From assembly GCA_028571685.1 (NCBI GenBank), contig CM053148.1:92092001-92156000 (forward strand): a stretch of DNA of 64,000 nucleotides. The letters run 5' to 3'. This document shows, in pieces, positions 1-11,547 of this stretch; position 1 is the stretch's first letter; each line of letters opens with the position of its first letter. The notes beneath the pieces were generated by a model. The model was given only the letters and a program-made list of their open reading frames with translations. It did no database searches and had not been told where the DNA came from. Made by a program: the position numbers and the translations under genes. Source of the DNA: Heterohyrax brucei (lineage: Eukaryota > Chordata > Mammalia > Hyracoidea > Procaviidae).

Positions 1-271
1 TGGTTGTTCTTTTGAACAAGGTTTCTAACCTCTCTCTTGTCTTTGATTTCTCAATTTATGAAACAGATATCATATTATTTTACCATTTGTACTTCTTAAA
101 CCTTTGGACAAATAATAGATAATGACATTTAAAAATATTTAACACCATGTCACTGTGAAATGCTGTTACAAAATATCTGTGCAAGAATATGCAACCAGAT
201 TGACTTTCTAGAACACTATTTTTAACCTGCTATCGTTGAAATTTATGCAATAAACCATTAAAATTAAAGCG
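1..271. other. Non-repetitive A+T-rich stretch
   Basis: I see no gene and no repeat I can name here. The segment ends where an antisense AfroSINE begins. Confidence 0.4.
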
Positions 272-410
272 CAGACCTCGAGCTGATTCTGACTCATAGT
301 AACCCCATAAGACAGAGTAGAACTGCCCCCAGAGACTTTCCAAGGAGTGCCTGGTGGATTCCAACTGCCAGCTTTTTGGTTAGCAGCCATAGCACTTCAG
401 CATTACACAT
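272..410 (-). repeat. AfroSINE, short form
   Basis: Antisense copy: the 3' end (near 'gagctgattctgactcatag') lies at the left and the tRNA-related head at the right. The antisense box B region 'tggattccaactgccagc' and the hallmark 'tttttggttagcagcc' are clear, and the head is decayed ('cagcattacac'). A 60-codon antisense frame across it (208-390) is a by-product of the repeat. Confidence 0.85.
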
Positions 411-1399
411 GGTATAAATTTCAAATGACTTGATAAAATATGCTTACAGGTACTCTCTGACTTATAATGACATTCTGAAAACTCTATCATAAAGAGGTTG
501 TTACATTAAGTCGAATACCTTTTTAAAATGTTTTTAGTTTTCATTACGAATGCCTTTTATTAAGAGTATCTTTATAAATCCAATCTAGGATTGAGTATCA
601 GCAAATTAATTGCAGCAACATTGTATGTAATCCATATTACTAGCAATAAGATGTGTAAAAGAAAAAAATGCTCTCAAATACAATTCCTCATAACTAGTGT
701 ACATTGTAGTTCATGGACTACCTGTATTAAAATAGTTTTACTGTATCATAAAAGGGATGTAATTACTCTTGATGTTTTTTTCCCCAAATTTGTACAGGTT
801 TCCTTTCTTCTTTTCCTAAGTCTGGTATTATACAAATCCCTTTCATGGTAGTCACTAAAATTAGGAAGATGGAGAAAATAGAACAGGGAATAATAGATTT
901 AGAATTGATTTGATATTTGGCATATTTTAAAGATGCCCTTACAATATATTGTCAACAGCTAACTGTGTGTGTGTTTAAAAGTTGTTCCACTGGAGAATTT
1001 CTGTTCCCAAAGCCTTGATAGGGATAGGCTATCAGTATGTCACTAACAGTAGTAATTAAAAGAAGTGCCTACCTATAAGTTACTATGAGAATATAATCAG
1101 GTAGTTATAGCTTCTTGTAAACAATAGTTTGCTTGGTTTAGTAATAAAGCATAATTAGTGTTATGAAATCAAAGAACATATATGTCAAACTTAAAACAAG
1201 CAGATTTATTAATACTAACAATTACATCTTAAAGGTCAAATACACTGCTGAAACATAAATACTTACTATTAATATTGATGGAATGTTATATTTTCAGCAA
1301 GAGACAAAAGGAGACATACAAGAAACAAGTGGACAAGTATCCAAGCTTTTCTTTGAAACAAAAATTTAAAAAGGTACTGTTCTCAAAGTTAATGTGTAT
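411..1399. other. Unassigned A+T-rich sequence
   Basis: No gene or recognisable repeat. An 86-codon frame at 591-851 starts with a non-ATG codon and has no domain resemblance, so I treat it as chance. Confidence 0.4.
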
Positions 1400-1590
1400 C
1401 TTCACATCATAAAGGAACTTTCTAGCTGAACTTCTTCCAAGCCAAATTTGCACATTATTCTTGCAGTTAGTGGTATAGTCAATATGCTTCACCAACACCA
1501 TCATTCAGAGACATTATTTCTTAAGTCTCATTCATTGTCTAGCTTCCATGTGCATATGAGAAAACTGAAAATACCCTAAGACTTTATACC
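1400..1590 (-). mobile_element. RTE (BovB-clade) LINE fragment
   Basis: This antisense piece comes from the region after the reverse transcriptase. Blocks shared with the longer relics here include 'cttcttccaagcc', 'gtatagtcaatatgcttcac', 'caacaccatcattc', 'tcattgtctagcttcc' and 'gaaaactgaaaatacc'. The same order of motifs appears antisense at 19665-19810. It is truncated at both ends and degenerate. Confidence 0.65.
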
Positions 1591-1889
1591 ACTTTTAACC
1601 ATACTTACTGACTAGGTAGAAAATAAATTCTCATTTCTAATAAATAATCAAATAGAATTACATTGAAGCAGATTCTCTCTCATTTACTCTCCCTGGGGGT
1701 ACCACCAAAAAAAATTGGCTATAAACCTATGGAGGATTCTGGAGGGTGAACTAATTCATGTGAAACAGAAAACAGAAAACAAATTGTAACATTTTCCTGG
1801 TGTACTAGTCTGAAAGTGGCAACAAAAATAACTAACTAACTAAATAAGTAATGTGTGATGTGATAGAGAGATCTGTGCTGTTGCCCTCT
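1591..1889. other. Unassigned sequence
   Basis: No gene, RNA or repeat is recognised. Confidence 0.35.
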
Positions 1890-2160
1890 GATATGTAAAC
1901 TTCAGGATCCCTGTCCTCTGGTATGGTACCCAGTAACTTCTGAGTTTGTGACTCTTTTGTCACTCTTGTCTTTGAATGACTTTGATACATCAAGTATAAG
2001 GCTGCTAGGTAAAATGAAGAATAATGTGCTAGATATGATGTTCAGATAAACAGCAGCTGTAACATAAATTTTGTACAAGTAAGTACCAAATATTGCATGG
2101 GACATAAATAGACAAAAAGATAGTCACTGTATTTCTGGAACTCAGATTTAATAGTTTTCT
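1890..2160. repeat. Ancient mammalian interspersed repeat, family unassigned
   Basis: The block containing 'gtaccaaatattgcatggga' followed by a decayed 'ctggaactcagattta' resembles an old repeat found across mammals. I cannot name its family or fix its ends by eye. It is not coding. Confidence 0.3.
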
Positions 2161-2644
2161 TTTTTTTTGCCTGTTTGTTTGCCTTCTTTTATTTTGTCCT
2201 GTTGTATTATATTTATTTGTTAAATCAGGCCATTCCAGTCAAGGCTTGCATGTAACAGACATGCAGCATGACCAAAAAAACAAAGCAAAACATATTGATG
2301 TGTTTAAGCAATTGAGACTACTGCAGTGAAACCCAGGTAATTCGGTTTCATAAAATGAAAACTCTATTGCTTTCCAATAGTTTCTGGGTCATGGCAAACT
2401 CCTGTTTTATACAGCAGAAGTACTCCACAGAGTTTCCTCGTTTTTAATGTTTCAAGAGGCAGATGGCCAGGGCTTTCTTCCTTCATGGCCTCATCAGGTG
2501 GGTTTCAATCACCAAACATCAGGTTAGCAATACAGAAATAAGTAGTTGCACCATCAACATGATATATCTACCTAAAATCAAACATCTATTTAAAAAGAGA
2601 AAAAGAGACAGTGACATTAAATTTTCTTATAAACAAACTAACAA
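2161..2644. other. Unassigned sequence
   Basis: No gene or named repeat is visible. A T-run at 2161-2168 and ordinary A+T-rich sequence fill it. Confidence 0.35.
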
Positions 2645-2790
2645 AAACTCATGACCACCAAGTTGATTCTGACCCATAGTGATGCTAGAACATTGAATAG
2701 AACTGCTTCATAGGAATTCCAAAGAGTGTTTGGTTGTGATCTTCTGGCTAGCAACCAAACCCTTAACCACTGTGCCATTGGAGCTACAAA
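2645..2790 (-). repeat. AfroSINE, short form, degenerate
   Basis: Antisense copy with 'aagttgattctgacccatag' at the left and 'cttaaccactgtgccattgg' at the right. The middle is diverged ('ttctggctagcaacc' in place of 'ttttggttagcagcc'), so it is older than most copies here. Confidence 0.75.
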
Positions 2791-2984
2791 TCTGCTTGCT
2801 TGTTTTTCTGAGTTATTCTAAGTTTAATTTTGTATACATTTAGCCGAATTTTTAAACTTGTTTGTCAACTTGCTGGGACTCAGTTCTCAAAGGTTTGGCA
2901 TTTGTAATGTAGTTTATCAGTCTTCTGATAATACAACTATACTCCACTTGAATTTAGAGACCATCTCAAAAACAGATTTGATTC

Positions 2985-4976
2985 ATTGAACACTAATGGA
3001 TAAAGACTTGACAAATTGTAGAATGACGTTAAGTACATCATACGTGAAGAAAGTAACAGGTCGTTACAATGGCAGGAAAGAAAGAAATGACCAAGTTGGA
3101 AGTCAGAAAAGATTCTGAGACTTGCTTTTGAATGTTGAGTATCTAAAGCAAAAGGGAAAATTGATGAAATAAAAGAGCTGAAAAGAAGATTTCAAGGAGT
3201 GGCTCAAAAAGACAAAGACAAGTACATATTGACACATGCTAAGAGCTGGAGCTAGAAAACCAAAAAAAGGATAACACATTCAACAATTCTCAAACTGAAA
3301 GTACTATAAGCAACATTCAAGCCTCAAGTGGCCATAGTGAAGGATTCTTAGGGGGAAAATATTAAACAATGCAGGAAACATCAAAAGAAGATGGGAGATA
3401 CATAAAATCACTGTTCTGAAAGAACTGGTCCACGTTCAACCATTTCAGGAGGTAAAATATGATCAGGAACCTATGGCACTGAAGGAAGAAGCTTAGGAGA
3501 TACTCAAGACACTGGAGAAAAAGAAGACTTCAGGAACTGATGAAATGCTAACTGAGATGTTTCAACAAACAGACGCAGTACTGGAAGTGCTCAGTCGTCT
3601 ATGCTAAGAAGTGTGGAAGACAGCTACCTTGCCAGCTAACTGGAGGAGATCAATATTTACGCCTATTCCCAGGAATGCAAGAATTATCAAACAATATCAC
3701 TTATATTGCATGCAAAGAAAACATTGCTGAAGATCATTTAAATTGGCCACAGCAGTATATCAACAAGGAACTGCATTCAAGCTGGATTCAGAAGAGAACA
3801 CAGAACAAGGGATTTCACTGTTAATGTCAGATGGATCTTTGCTGAAAGCCGAGAATATCAGAATGATGTTTACCTATGATTTATTGACTATGCAAAGGCA
3901 TTCAACAGTGTGGATCACAACAAATTATTGATAATATTTTGAAGAATGGGGAATTTCAGAACTATTTTAATTGTGCTAGTGAGGAATGTGTATATATATA
4001 TAGACCAAGAGGCCGTTATTTTAGCACAGCAAGAGGATATTGTGTAGTTTAAAGTCAGGGAAGGTGTGTTTCAGGATTGTATCCTTTTACAACACATGTT
4101 CAATCTGTATACTGATTTAATAATCTAAGAAACTCGACCATATTAATAAGAACGAGGCACCAGGATTGGAGGAAGACTCATAAGACATGTAGATGATACA
4201 ATCTTGCTTGCTGAAAGTGCAGAGGACTTGAAACACTTGCTGATGAAGAGCAAAGACTAGAGCCTTCAGCATGAATTGCATCTCAACATCAAGACAACAA
4301 AAATCCTCACAAATGGACTAACAAACAACATCATGATACACAGAGAAAAGACTCAGTTTGTCAAACATTTCATTTTACTTGGATCCACAACCTGTGTCCA
4401 TGGAAGCAGCAGTGAAGAATTTAAAAGATTCATTTCTGTGGAAGAATCTGGTGCAAGTACCTCTTTAAAAGGTTGAAAAGTAAAGATGTCACTTTGGAGA
4501 CTAACATGCACCTAAACAAAGCCATGGTCTTTTCAATCGCATCACATGCATGCAAAAGCTGTACAGTCAATAAGGAAAACAGAAGAACTGACTCCTTTAA
4601 ATTACAGTACTGGAGATGAATATTAGATAACTGATGGACTGCCGAAAGGTTGAACTAATCATCATTGAAATAAGTACAACCAGAGTGCTCCTTAGAAGTA
4701 AGGATGATGAGAATATGTCTTATATACCTTGGACTTACGGTCAGGTGGGGTCAGTCCCCAGAGAAGGAAGTCATGATTGGTGAACTGGAAGGTCAGCAAA
4801 AGAAAAAAAAAAAAGGAAAATTCTCAGCAGGGTGGGTTTCCCTAGAGGCTGCAACAATGGGCTCAAACATAACAATGATTGTGGTTATGGTGCAGGACTA
4901 GGCACTGTTTCATTCTGTTGCACATAGGGTCACAGAGAGCTTGAACCAACTCACTGACATCTAACAACAACAACAA
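2985..4976 (+). mobile_element. RTE (BovB-clade) LINE, decayed reverse transcriptase part
   Basis: About 2 kb of an RTE-type non-LTR retrotransposon, whose protein copies RNA into DNA at a nicked target. The linker before the RT domain is at the left. The RT block corresponding to 'YAKAF..VDHN' lies near 3889-3921, the 'G.R.GCILSP.LFNLY' block near 4058-4115, and the catalytic loop reads HVDDT near 4188-4202 instead of the usual YADDT. The 3' end is marked by the family's tail 'ctaacaacaacaac' (about 4964-4975). Stops and frameshifts break every frame, so it is dead. The family name rests on motif order; the match to a specific consensus is inference. Confidence 0.85.
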
Positions 4977-5249
4977 AATGTTGAAAAGCACAGTTGTCAC
5001 CTTGACCAAGCCTTGGTGCTTTCAGTTGCCTCATATCCATGTTAAAGCTAGACCTTAGATCTAAGGTAGATCTAAGAACTAATGCCTTTGAATGATGGTG
5101 TTAACAAAGAATACAGACTGCAGAAACAATGAACAAATCTGTCTTGGATCAAGTACAACCAAAACGTTACTTAGAAGCAAAGATAGAGAAACTGTCTCTC
5201 CATGTTTGGATATGTTTTCAGAACGGGTAAGTCCCTGGAGAAGGACATT
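4977..5249 (+). mobile_element. RTE 3' fragment, left half (split by a later insertion)
   Basis: A second RTE piece directly follows the tail of the first. It begins at 'gttgaaaagcacagttgtca' (compare 'gttgaaaagtaaagatgtca' at 4471) and runs to 'gtccctggagaaggacattg'. The sequence that normally follows resumes at 9603 ('cttggtaaagaagagg'). The 4.35 kb in between was inserted later. It contains a perfect 14-bp palindrome (5053-5066). Confidence 0.75.
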
Positions 5250-5297
5250 GTTAGAGTAGCACTAGCTAACTAAAACAGAATTTAATTTAAGACTTCT
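5250..5297 (+). mobile_element. MaLR-type element, left remnant (LTR end plus start of internal part)
   Basis: 'gtagcactagctaactaaaa' matches the last bases of the LTR ending at about 9602 ('gtaacactagctgactaaaa'). It is followed by 'atttaatttaagacttct', matching the internal stretch seen near 27470 ('ctgatttaagacttgtgtc'). The rest of the 5' LTR and most of the internal region are missing. The L1 described next lies immediately to the right. Confidence 0.6.
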
Positions 5298-8200
5298 ATC
5301 AAATACTCAAGCAGGTCTTAACAATGTTAAATATTTATGCACCCAATACCAGAGCACTTAAATAAATTGAACAAATACTGACAACACTGAAAAATGAGAT
5401 AGATCATTCCATAATAACAGTTGGAGACTTCAATATTCCCCTTTCAGTTATGGATAGATCATCCAGAAAAAAGCTCAGTAAAGATGCAGAAGATCTTACT
5501 GCAACAATCAACCAACAGTTCACCAACAATCAACCTTATCAACATACACAGATCTTTTCATCCATTGATGGATAAGTGCACCTTCTTCTTCAATGCACAT
5601 GGAATATTCTCCAGAACAGATCATGTGTTAGGTCATAAAACAATTCTCTATAAAAGCTAAATCACTGATTTACTGCAAAGTATCTTCTCTGACCATAGAG
5701 CTATAAAAGTTGAAATCAATAACAGAAAATTCATAGGTAGAAATTCAAACTTATGGAAACTGAACAATACTTTGCTCAAAAAGCTTTAGATTATAATCAA
5801 GGACAACATAAAGAAATTTATGGAATAAAATGAGAATGAAAACACATCCTACCAGAATCTATGGGATACAGCGAAAGCAATGCTCAGAGGTCGGTTTATC
5901 TCTATAACTGCACACATCCAGAAAGAAGAAAGGGCCCAAATTAAAGAATTAACCTTACAGCTTGAACATGTAGAAAGAGAGCAATAGAAGAATGCCTCAG
6001 TCACCAGAACAAAACAGATTAAGAGAATTAGAGTAGAACTAAGTGAATTAGAGAATAAGAAAAGAATCTTAAAAATCCACAAAACCAAAAGCTGGTTCTT
6101 TGAAAAGATCAACCAAATTGATAAACCATTGGCTAAACTTACAAAAGAAAAATAGCAGAAGATACAAATAACCCGATTAAGAAATGAGATGGGAGTTGTT
6201 ACAAAAGACTCAGCTGAAATAAAAAATCTCATAACAGAATACTATGAAATGCTGTACTCTAACAGGTTGGAAAACGTAGAGAAAATGGACAAATTTCAAG
6301 ACTCATGTCACTCACCAATATTATCACTAGGAGAAGTAGATCAACTTAGTAAATCTATCACAAAGGAAGAGATTGAAAAAGTCATCAAAAGTCTACCAAC
6401 CAAAAAAAAGTCCCAGCTGGCTTCACAGGAGAATTCTACCAAACTTTTAGAGAACAGTTAACTCTGATACTGTTGAGGCTATTTCACACCATAGAAAGGG
6501 ATGGAATATTTCCAAATTCATTCTGTGAAGCCAGCATAACCCTGATACCAAAACCAGGGAAGATCCCAAGAAAAAAAGAAAACTACAGACCAATATCACT
6601 CATAAACCTAGATGCAAAAATCTTTAACAAAATTCTAGCCAATAGAATTCAACAGCATATAAAGAAAATCATTCACATGATGAAGTTAGCTTCGTTCCAG
6701 GGATGCAAGGCTGGTTCGGCATCAGAAAAACGATTAATGTAATCAACCACATTAATAACACAAAAGACAAGAATCACCAGATTTTGGCAATTGATGCAGA
6801 AAAGGCATTTGACAAAGCTCAACACCCATTCATGCTTAAAACTCTCAGAAAAATGGCAATATCAGGGAAATTCCTCAACACAATCAGTAGCATCTACACA
6901 AAGCCAACTGCCTTCATCATCCTGGATGGTGAAAGATTGAAAGAATGGAAACTAGACAAGGATATCCACTCTCACCACTTCTATTCAACATTGTGCTAGA
7001 AGTTCTAGCTGGAGAAATTAGACAAGACAGAGAAGTAAAGGGCATCTGTATTGACAAAGAAGAAGTAAAAATCTCCCTATTTGCAGATAATATGATTGTT
7101 TATACAGAGAATCCAAAGGAATCCAAAAGCAAACTACTGGAACTAATAGAGGAGTTTATCAAAGTAATGGGATACAAGATAAATGTAAGTAAATCAGTAG
7201 GATTTCTTTATACCGACAGTGAGATTATTAAAGAAGAAATCACCAAATCAATTTCATTTACTATAGCCCTCAAGAAGATACAATACCTAGGAATAAATCT
7301 AACTAGAGAAATATGAGACCTTTACAAAGAGAACTACAAGTCTTGCTACAAGAGACTGAGAGAGACTTACATAAATGGAGTAATGTACCCTGCTCATGGA
7401 CGGGAAGACTCGACATTGTGAAAATGTCTATTTTACCCACAGTAATTTACTTATATACTACAATCTCAAGTGACATCTTTGAATGACATGGAGAAAAAAA
7501 TCATCAACTTTGTTTGGAAAGGGCAGAAACCCCAGATAAGTAAAGCACTACTGAGGAAGAAGAACACACTTGGAGGCCTCTCACCACCTGACTTTAGAAC
7601 CTATTACACTGCCACAGTAGTCAAAACAGCCTGGTACTGGTACAAAAAGAGACATATAGACCAATGGAACAGAGATGCCACCATCCTCTTATGAACAGTT
7701 GATATTCAACAAAGGCCCCAAGATTTTAAACTGGGGTAAGAACTGTCTGTTTAACAAATGGTGCTGGTAAAATTGGATATTCATCTGCAAAAAATTGAAA
7801 GAAGACCCATATCTCACACCTTATACAAAACCCAACTCAAATTGGATGCCAAATTGCATAAGAGACCTAAATATAAAATCTAAAACAATAAAGCTCATCC
7901 AAGATAAAATCAGATCAATAATGGAAGTTTTAAGACACAGTGTAGACAGACTTAAAATCTGACAAACAAAGCACAATCAACAGAAGAGAAAATAGATAAA
8001 CAGAAACTACTAAGAATCAAACACTTTGGCTCAATCAAAGACTTCATCAAAAGAACTAAAAGACCACCTACAGAATGGGAAAAAATATTTGGCTACTATA
8101 TGTGAGACTGACGTCTGATCTCCGTATCTATGAGGTATTACAAAATATCAACAAGAAAAGAATAAATAATCCAGTTAAATGATGACCAAAGGAGATAGAC

Positions 8201-8610
8201 AGACATTTCTCTAAAGAAGATATCCAGGCAGCTGAAAGACACATGCAGAATTGCTCACTATTATTAGCTATTAAAGAAATTCAAATCAAAACTACAATGA
8301 GATACCATCTCACTCCAACAAGGTTGGCCACAATCCAAAAAACACAAAACGGCAAATACTGGTGAGACTGTAGAGAAATTGGAATTCTCCTCCACTGCTG
8401 GTGGGTGCAAAATGGTACAACCTCTTTGGAAAACAATCTTGCACTTCCTTAAAAAGCTGGAAAATGATATACGATTTGATCCTGTAATTCCACTGCTTGA
8501 AAATTATCCCTCAGAAACAAAGGTTGTCACACAAACAGACACAAGTACGGGAATGCTTGTTGCAGCACAGTCCACAATAGCAAAAAGTTGGAATCAACCC
8601 TGATGCTCAT
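5298..8610 (+). pseudogene. L1 ORF2 (endonuclease/reverse transcriptase) pseudogene
   Basis: L1 ORF2 protein nicks the target and reverse-transcribes L1 RNA. Here it begins in the endonuclease ('GDFN' equivalent near 5421-5440) and is broken into frames at 5421-5660, 6189-6461, 6473-6742, 6703-6999, 6945-7316, 7470-7694 and 8379-8603. RT landmarks are visible: '[13 protein letters not shown]' (about 6583-6620), '[10 protein letters not shown]' (6787-6816), '[10 protein letters not shown]' in another frame (6960-6990) and the active-site loop FADN (7080-7091). The second catalytic Asp of FADD has become Asn. Stops and frameshifts also make it inactive. Confidence 0.9.
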
Positions 8611-8940
8611 CAACAGATGAACGGATAAGCAAACTATGGTACATATACTCAATGGAACACTACACTATGATAAAAAACAATGACAATTTTAGAAACATCT
8701 CTTAACATGGTCTCATTTGGAAGAGATCATGCTGAGTGAAATCAGTCAGTGCCAAAAGGACAAATTTTGCATGAGACCCCTGTTATAAGGACTTAACAAG
8801 AGAATTATCCACAGACGACAATGACTGTGTTGGCTACGTGGGTGAGGGGCTGAGGGTTTATCATAGATGAGATGATTGATATATGTTAGAAATTTAATTC
8901 TTTTACTGTCATTAATAAAAAATAAAATAAAAAATAAAAA
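5298..8940 (+). mobile_element. LINE-1, 5'-truncated, with poly(A) and target-site duplication
   Basis: A 3.6-kb L1 copy beginning inside the ORF2 endonuclease and ending in a 3' UTR and A-rich tail (8917-8940). The 9-bp duplication 'aagacttct' flanks it at 5289-5297 and 8941-8949. Without the L1, the MaLR internal sequence 'ttaagacttctgtcatatgg' is restored, so the L1 landed inside that older element. Orientation is the same as the host RTE and MaLR. Confidence 0.9.
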
Positions 8941-9047
8941 AAGACTTCTGTCATATGGGATGCACATGTTTTTGCTATGACTTTTGCTATGGTGGGGTTT
9001 ATATTACATGTTTCAAAGATGTGATTTGGGGGGACCCAAAGGGTAGA
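8941..9047 (+). mobile_element. MaLR-type internal 3' segment
   Basis: Sequence just upstream of the LTR, including 'gggatgcacatgtttttgct' and 'catgtttcaaagatgtgatt'. It is closely related to 27480-27572, where the same stretch also leads into an LTR. This internal-to-LTR junction resembles MaLR (ERVL-related) elements of other mammals. No coding capacity remains. Confidence 0.65.
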
Positions 9048-9602
9048 GTATCATGGATTGAACTGTGTTCCCCTCAAAATGTGTGTAGCCATGTGGCTGG
9101 CACAGGATTCCATGTATTCTGTGATTCCCCTCCATTTTGTGATTTTCTGATGCTGTAAATCTTAATCTCTGCCTGTGGTTGACAGAGTAGATTATGTTAG
9201 AGAAGAATTAGGGTGGGACTGGAAATACCTTCATAAAATCACCTTCCTGTTCCACTGTGAAGGAGTGTGGCTTGCAGCATTCTGTGTCCTTTCATCCTGT
9301 GGGAGATAAAAAGAGAGAGAAGCTATCATAAAATTGAGACCCTCACACCATCAAGAAAGCAGCACTGGGAGAAAAGCATGTCCTTCAGACCTGAGATTGC
9401 CATGCCATGATGTCCCCCAAACAAACACAGATGCAACACAAAGATTTTGCTCCAGAGCCAACAAAGGAGAAAGCCTTCGCCTGGAGCAGAAATCCTGAAT
9501 TTGGACTTGTAGCCTACCAGACTGTGTAAGAATAAACCTTCTTTTGTTAAAGCCATCCACTTTGTGGTATTTCTGTTAAAGTAACACTAGCTGACTAAAA
9601 CA
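9048..9602 (+). mobile_element. MaLR-like LTR
   Basis: Long terminal repeat starting near 'catggattgaactgtgttcc' and ending 'cactagctgactaaaaca'. Near its end it carries the polyadenylation-type signal 'aataaa' followed by 'gttaaagccatccact'. Sister copies lie at 27573-28030, 44513-45015 and 49211-49757. The 69- and 76-codon antisense frames across it are by-products. It is non-coding and old. Confidence 0.7.
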
Positions 9603-9787
9603 GCCCACGCTTGGTAAAGAAGAGGATCAGTAAACAAGAGGAAGACCCTCAAAGAGAGCAGCTACAATGGTGAACTTCAGCCTAGTGACTCTGGTGAAGA
9701 TGGCACTGGAACCGGCAATATTTTGTTATGTTGTACATAGGGTTGCTATGATCAGAACCAACTCTATGGTACCTAACAACAACACAA
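9603..9787 (+). mobile_element. RTE 3' fragment, right half
   Basis: This continues the fragment that stopped at 5249: 'cttggtaaagaagaggatca', 'agaggaagaccctcaa', 'tgttgtacatagggttgcta' and the tail 'ctaacaacaac'. Joining 5249 to 9603 gives the colinear order seen in the uninterrupted RTE tails at 4738-4975 and 13690-13905. Confidence 0.75.
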
Positions 9788-10213
9788 TGACAGGATCACC
9801 TCCCTAACGAGATTTGGTCTGAGCTAATCAACTCCATGATGGGATTCACTGTGAGCAGCCAACTAACTGAAAAGGAGTTTCCTTGGGTCTGTGACCTGGG
9901 TTCAATACAAGTAAACTTTCTGGAAGGGCTCCTGGGCTTTTGTATTCTCTATTTTTGTGTTCTCTTTTTTGCAGCTGGATCCTGTTCATTTGACTGCCAG
10001 TTCTTGGAATTTGAGCTAACAGCCTGAATGTTTTCTTGCCTGCTGATCTAAAGATCCATCTGTGTTTCCAGCCTATGAGCCAGAACAAGCCTCCTTTCTG
10101 ACCTAAGACTTGAAACTTTGTAACCACTTGAACCATTTCCTTGATCTAAACCTGTCTCTCTCTATATTTATACACTTTAATGGTTTTGCTTCTCTAAAGA
10201 ACACAGACTAAGA
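9788..10213 (+). repeat. LTR-like repeat, family unassigned
   Basis: The start contains 'gatcacctccct' and 'ctgaaaaggagtttcc', as in the MaLR LTR middles at 27720 and 44660. The end reads 'tggttttgcttctctaaaga' then 'cacagactaagac', the kind of terminus seen in mammalian LTRs. The middle does not match the other copies. This could be a different LTR subfamily or a chimera. Confidence 0.35.
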
Positions 10214-10472
10214 CTCTTAGCAGAATTATCTTAATTTATGTCTATACATTTAACTTCTCCAATAAAACAGAAGAAAAATAAGTACTGATGTTTATTTATA
10301 CATATCATTTTTACCACATACCTTTTTGTAATGGTTTCAGCCTATCAAATGTTATACAGTACTAAAACTCATATTTTTAGCATTGACTATGTGTTGATAA
10401 CCATGTTTCTGAATAAAAATTATACTAAATCACTGATCATGGCTATATAAGAAAGAATTTGGTCCATTATAG

Positions 10473-10655
10473 AAAAGAGCTGCTGCTGTTGAGTTGATTT
10501 CAACTCATAGTTGACCCCATAGGACAAAGCACAGCTGCCCCACATGTTTTCTGAAACTGTAATATTTCCATAAGCATGCTACTGCATTTTTGACCCACGG
10601 AGTGGCTGATGGATTTGAACTGCCTGCCTTTTGGTTAGCAGTAAATTGCCTTAAT
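10473..10655 (-). repeat. AfroSINE, long form
   Basis: Antisense copy with the extra middle segment ('gaaactgtaatatttccata', 'agcatgctactgc') that the roughly 150-bp copies lack. 'gatggatttgaactgcctgc' and 'ttttggttagcag' mark the tRNA-like half. The head is cut short at 'taaattgcc'. Confidence 0.8.
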
Positions 10656-11280
10656 AAGCAATTCTGAAGAATATCCACCAAAGAAGAAGACTGAAAAGTA
10701 ATACTGGAAGTATATACATAATGAATTTGAAAGTCTACAAGGAAAAAGATGTTGAATGCAGAGAATCACTTTGGCATCTTACTGGATCTTACTGTGTTTG
10801 TATGTGTTCACATTTTCTATGTGACCACAGGGAATAACTCCTTATGGAGGTAAAGAAAAATGAAGTAGTTTAAAAGACAACTCTTTTGCATGCTCTGCAT
10901 GTTCTTCCTTTCTGTTTTCACACAAGGATAATAAGTATGTATCTTCTAAATCGTAGCTAGGCAGGGTACTTAAAATCAGTTCATTTGAAACTCAAAAATA
11001 TTCCATGGAGAAAAAAGAAAAATAGTTTTTCAGTTTGAATATACACAGGCATTTGTACCCACATGGAAATATATCTCATACAAACAGAACTGGCACAGAT
11101 ACAGGGTATCAGTAATACACAGTAACAGTTGATCAAAGAGTAAAAAAGGAAAGATAGTTGAAAACTAGGAAATAAAGAAAGCCTCCTATTTAAAAGTTTT
11201 CAAAAACTGCTATATGGATTTTTTCAATTAGTATTCTTTTTAATGTGTGAACTAAAATTTTATAGCAGGACATTATTTAA
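10656..11280. other. Unassigned A+T-rich sequence
   Basis: No gene or named repeat is recognised. Confidence 0.35.
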
Positions 11281-11437
11281 AAAAAAGGTGTCTTTGAGTC
11301 AAGTCTAACTCATAGCAACCCTATAGGACAGAGTAGAACCGCCCCAAAGAGGTTCCAAGGGGCACCTGGTGGCTTTGAACTGCCAACCTTTTGGTTAGCA
11401 GACATAGCACCTAATCACTTGGCCATCAGAGTTTCTA
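11281..11437 (-). repeat. AfroSINE, short form
   Basis: Well-preserved antisense copy. 'gaccctataggacagagtag'-type sequence appears as 'caaccctataggacagagta'. The tRNA-like half ends 'cacttggccatcagagtttc'. A run of A at the left marks the original 3' tail. Confidence 0.9.
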
Positions 11438-11547
11438 TGTTTGTACAAGCTTAGCAAATTACTCAGAAATCAAGGGTAACTAAAACAAGTCAGCCATATT
11501 TCTATTCTTTAGTTTTTTGGACAAGAAAACTATTTAAATACTACTCC

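Noticed and set aside
5849..6232. 127-codon antisense frame rich in Phe, Leu and Ser
   Set aside because: It is the reverse strand of L1 ORF2, whose A-rich coding strand yields such hydrophobic antisense frames.
6945..7316. Reverse transcriptase frame that could be read as a functional gene
   Set aside because: It is part of an L1 with FADN in place of FADD, frameshifts on both sides and a 5' truncation.
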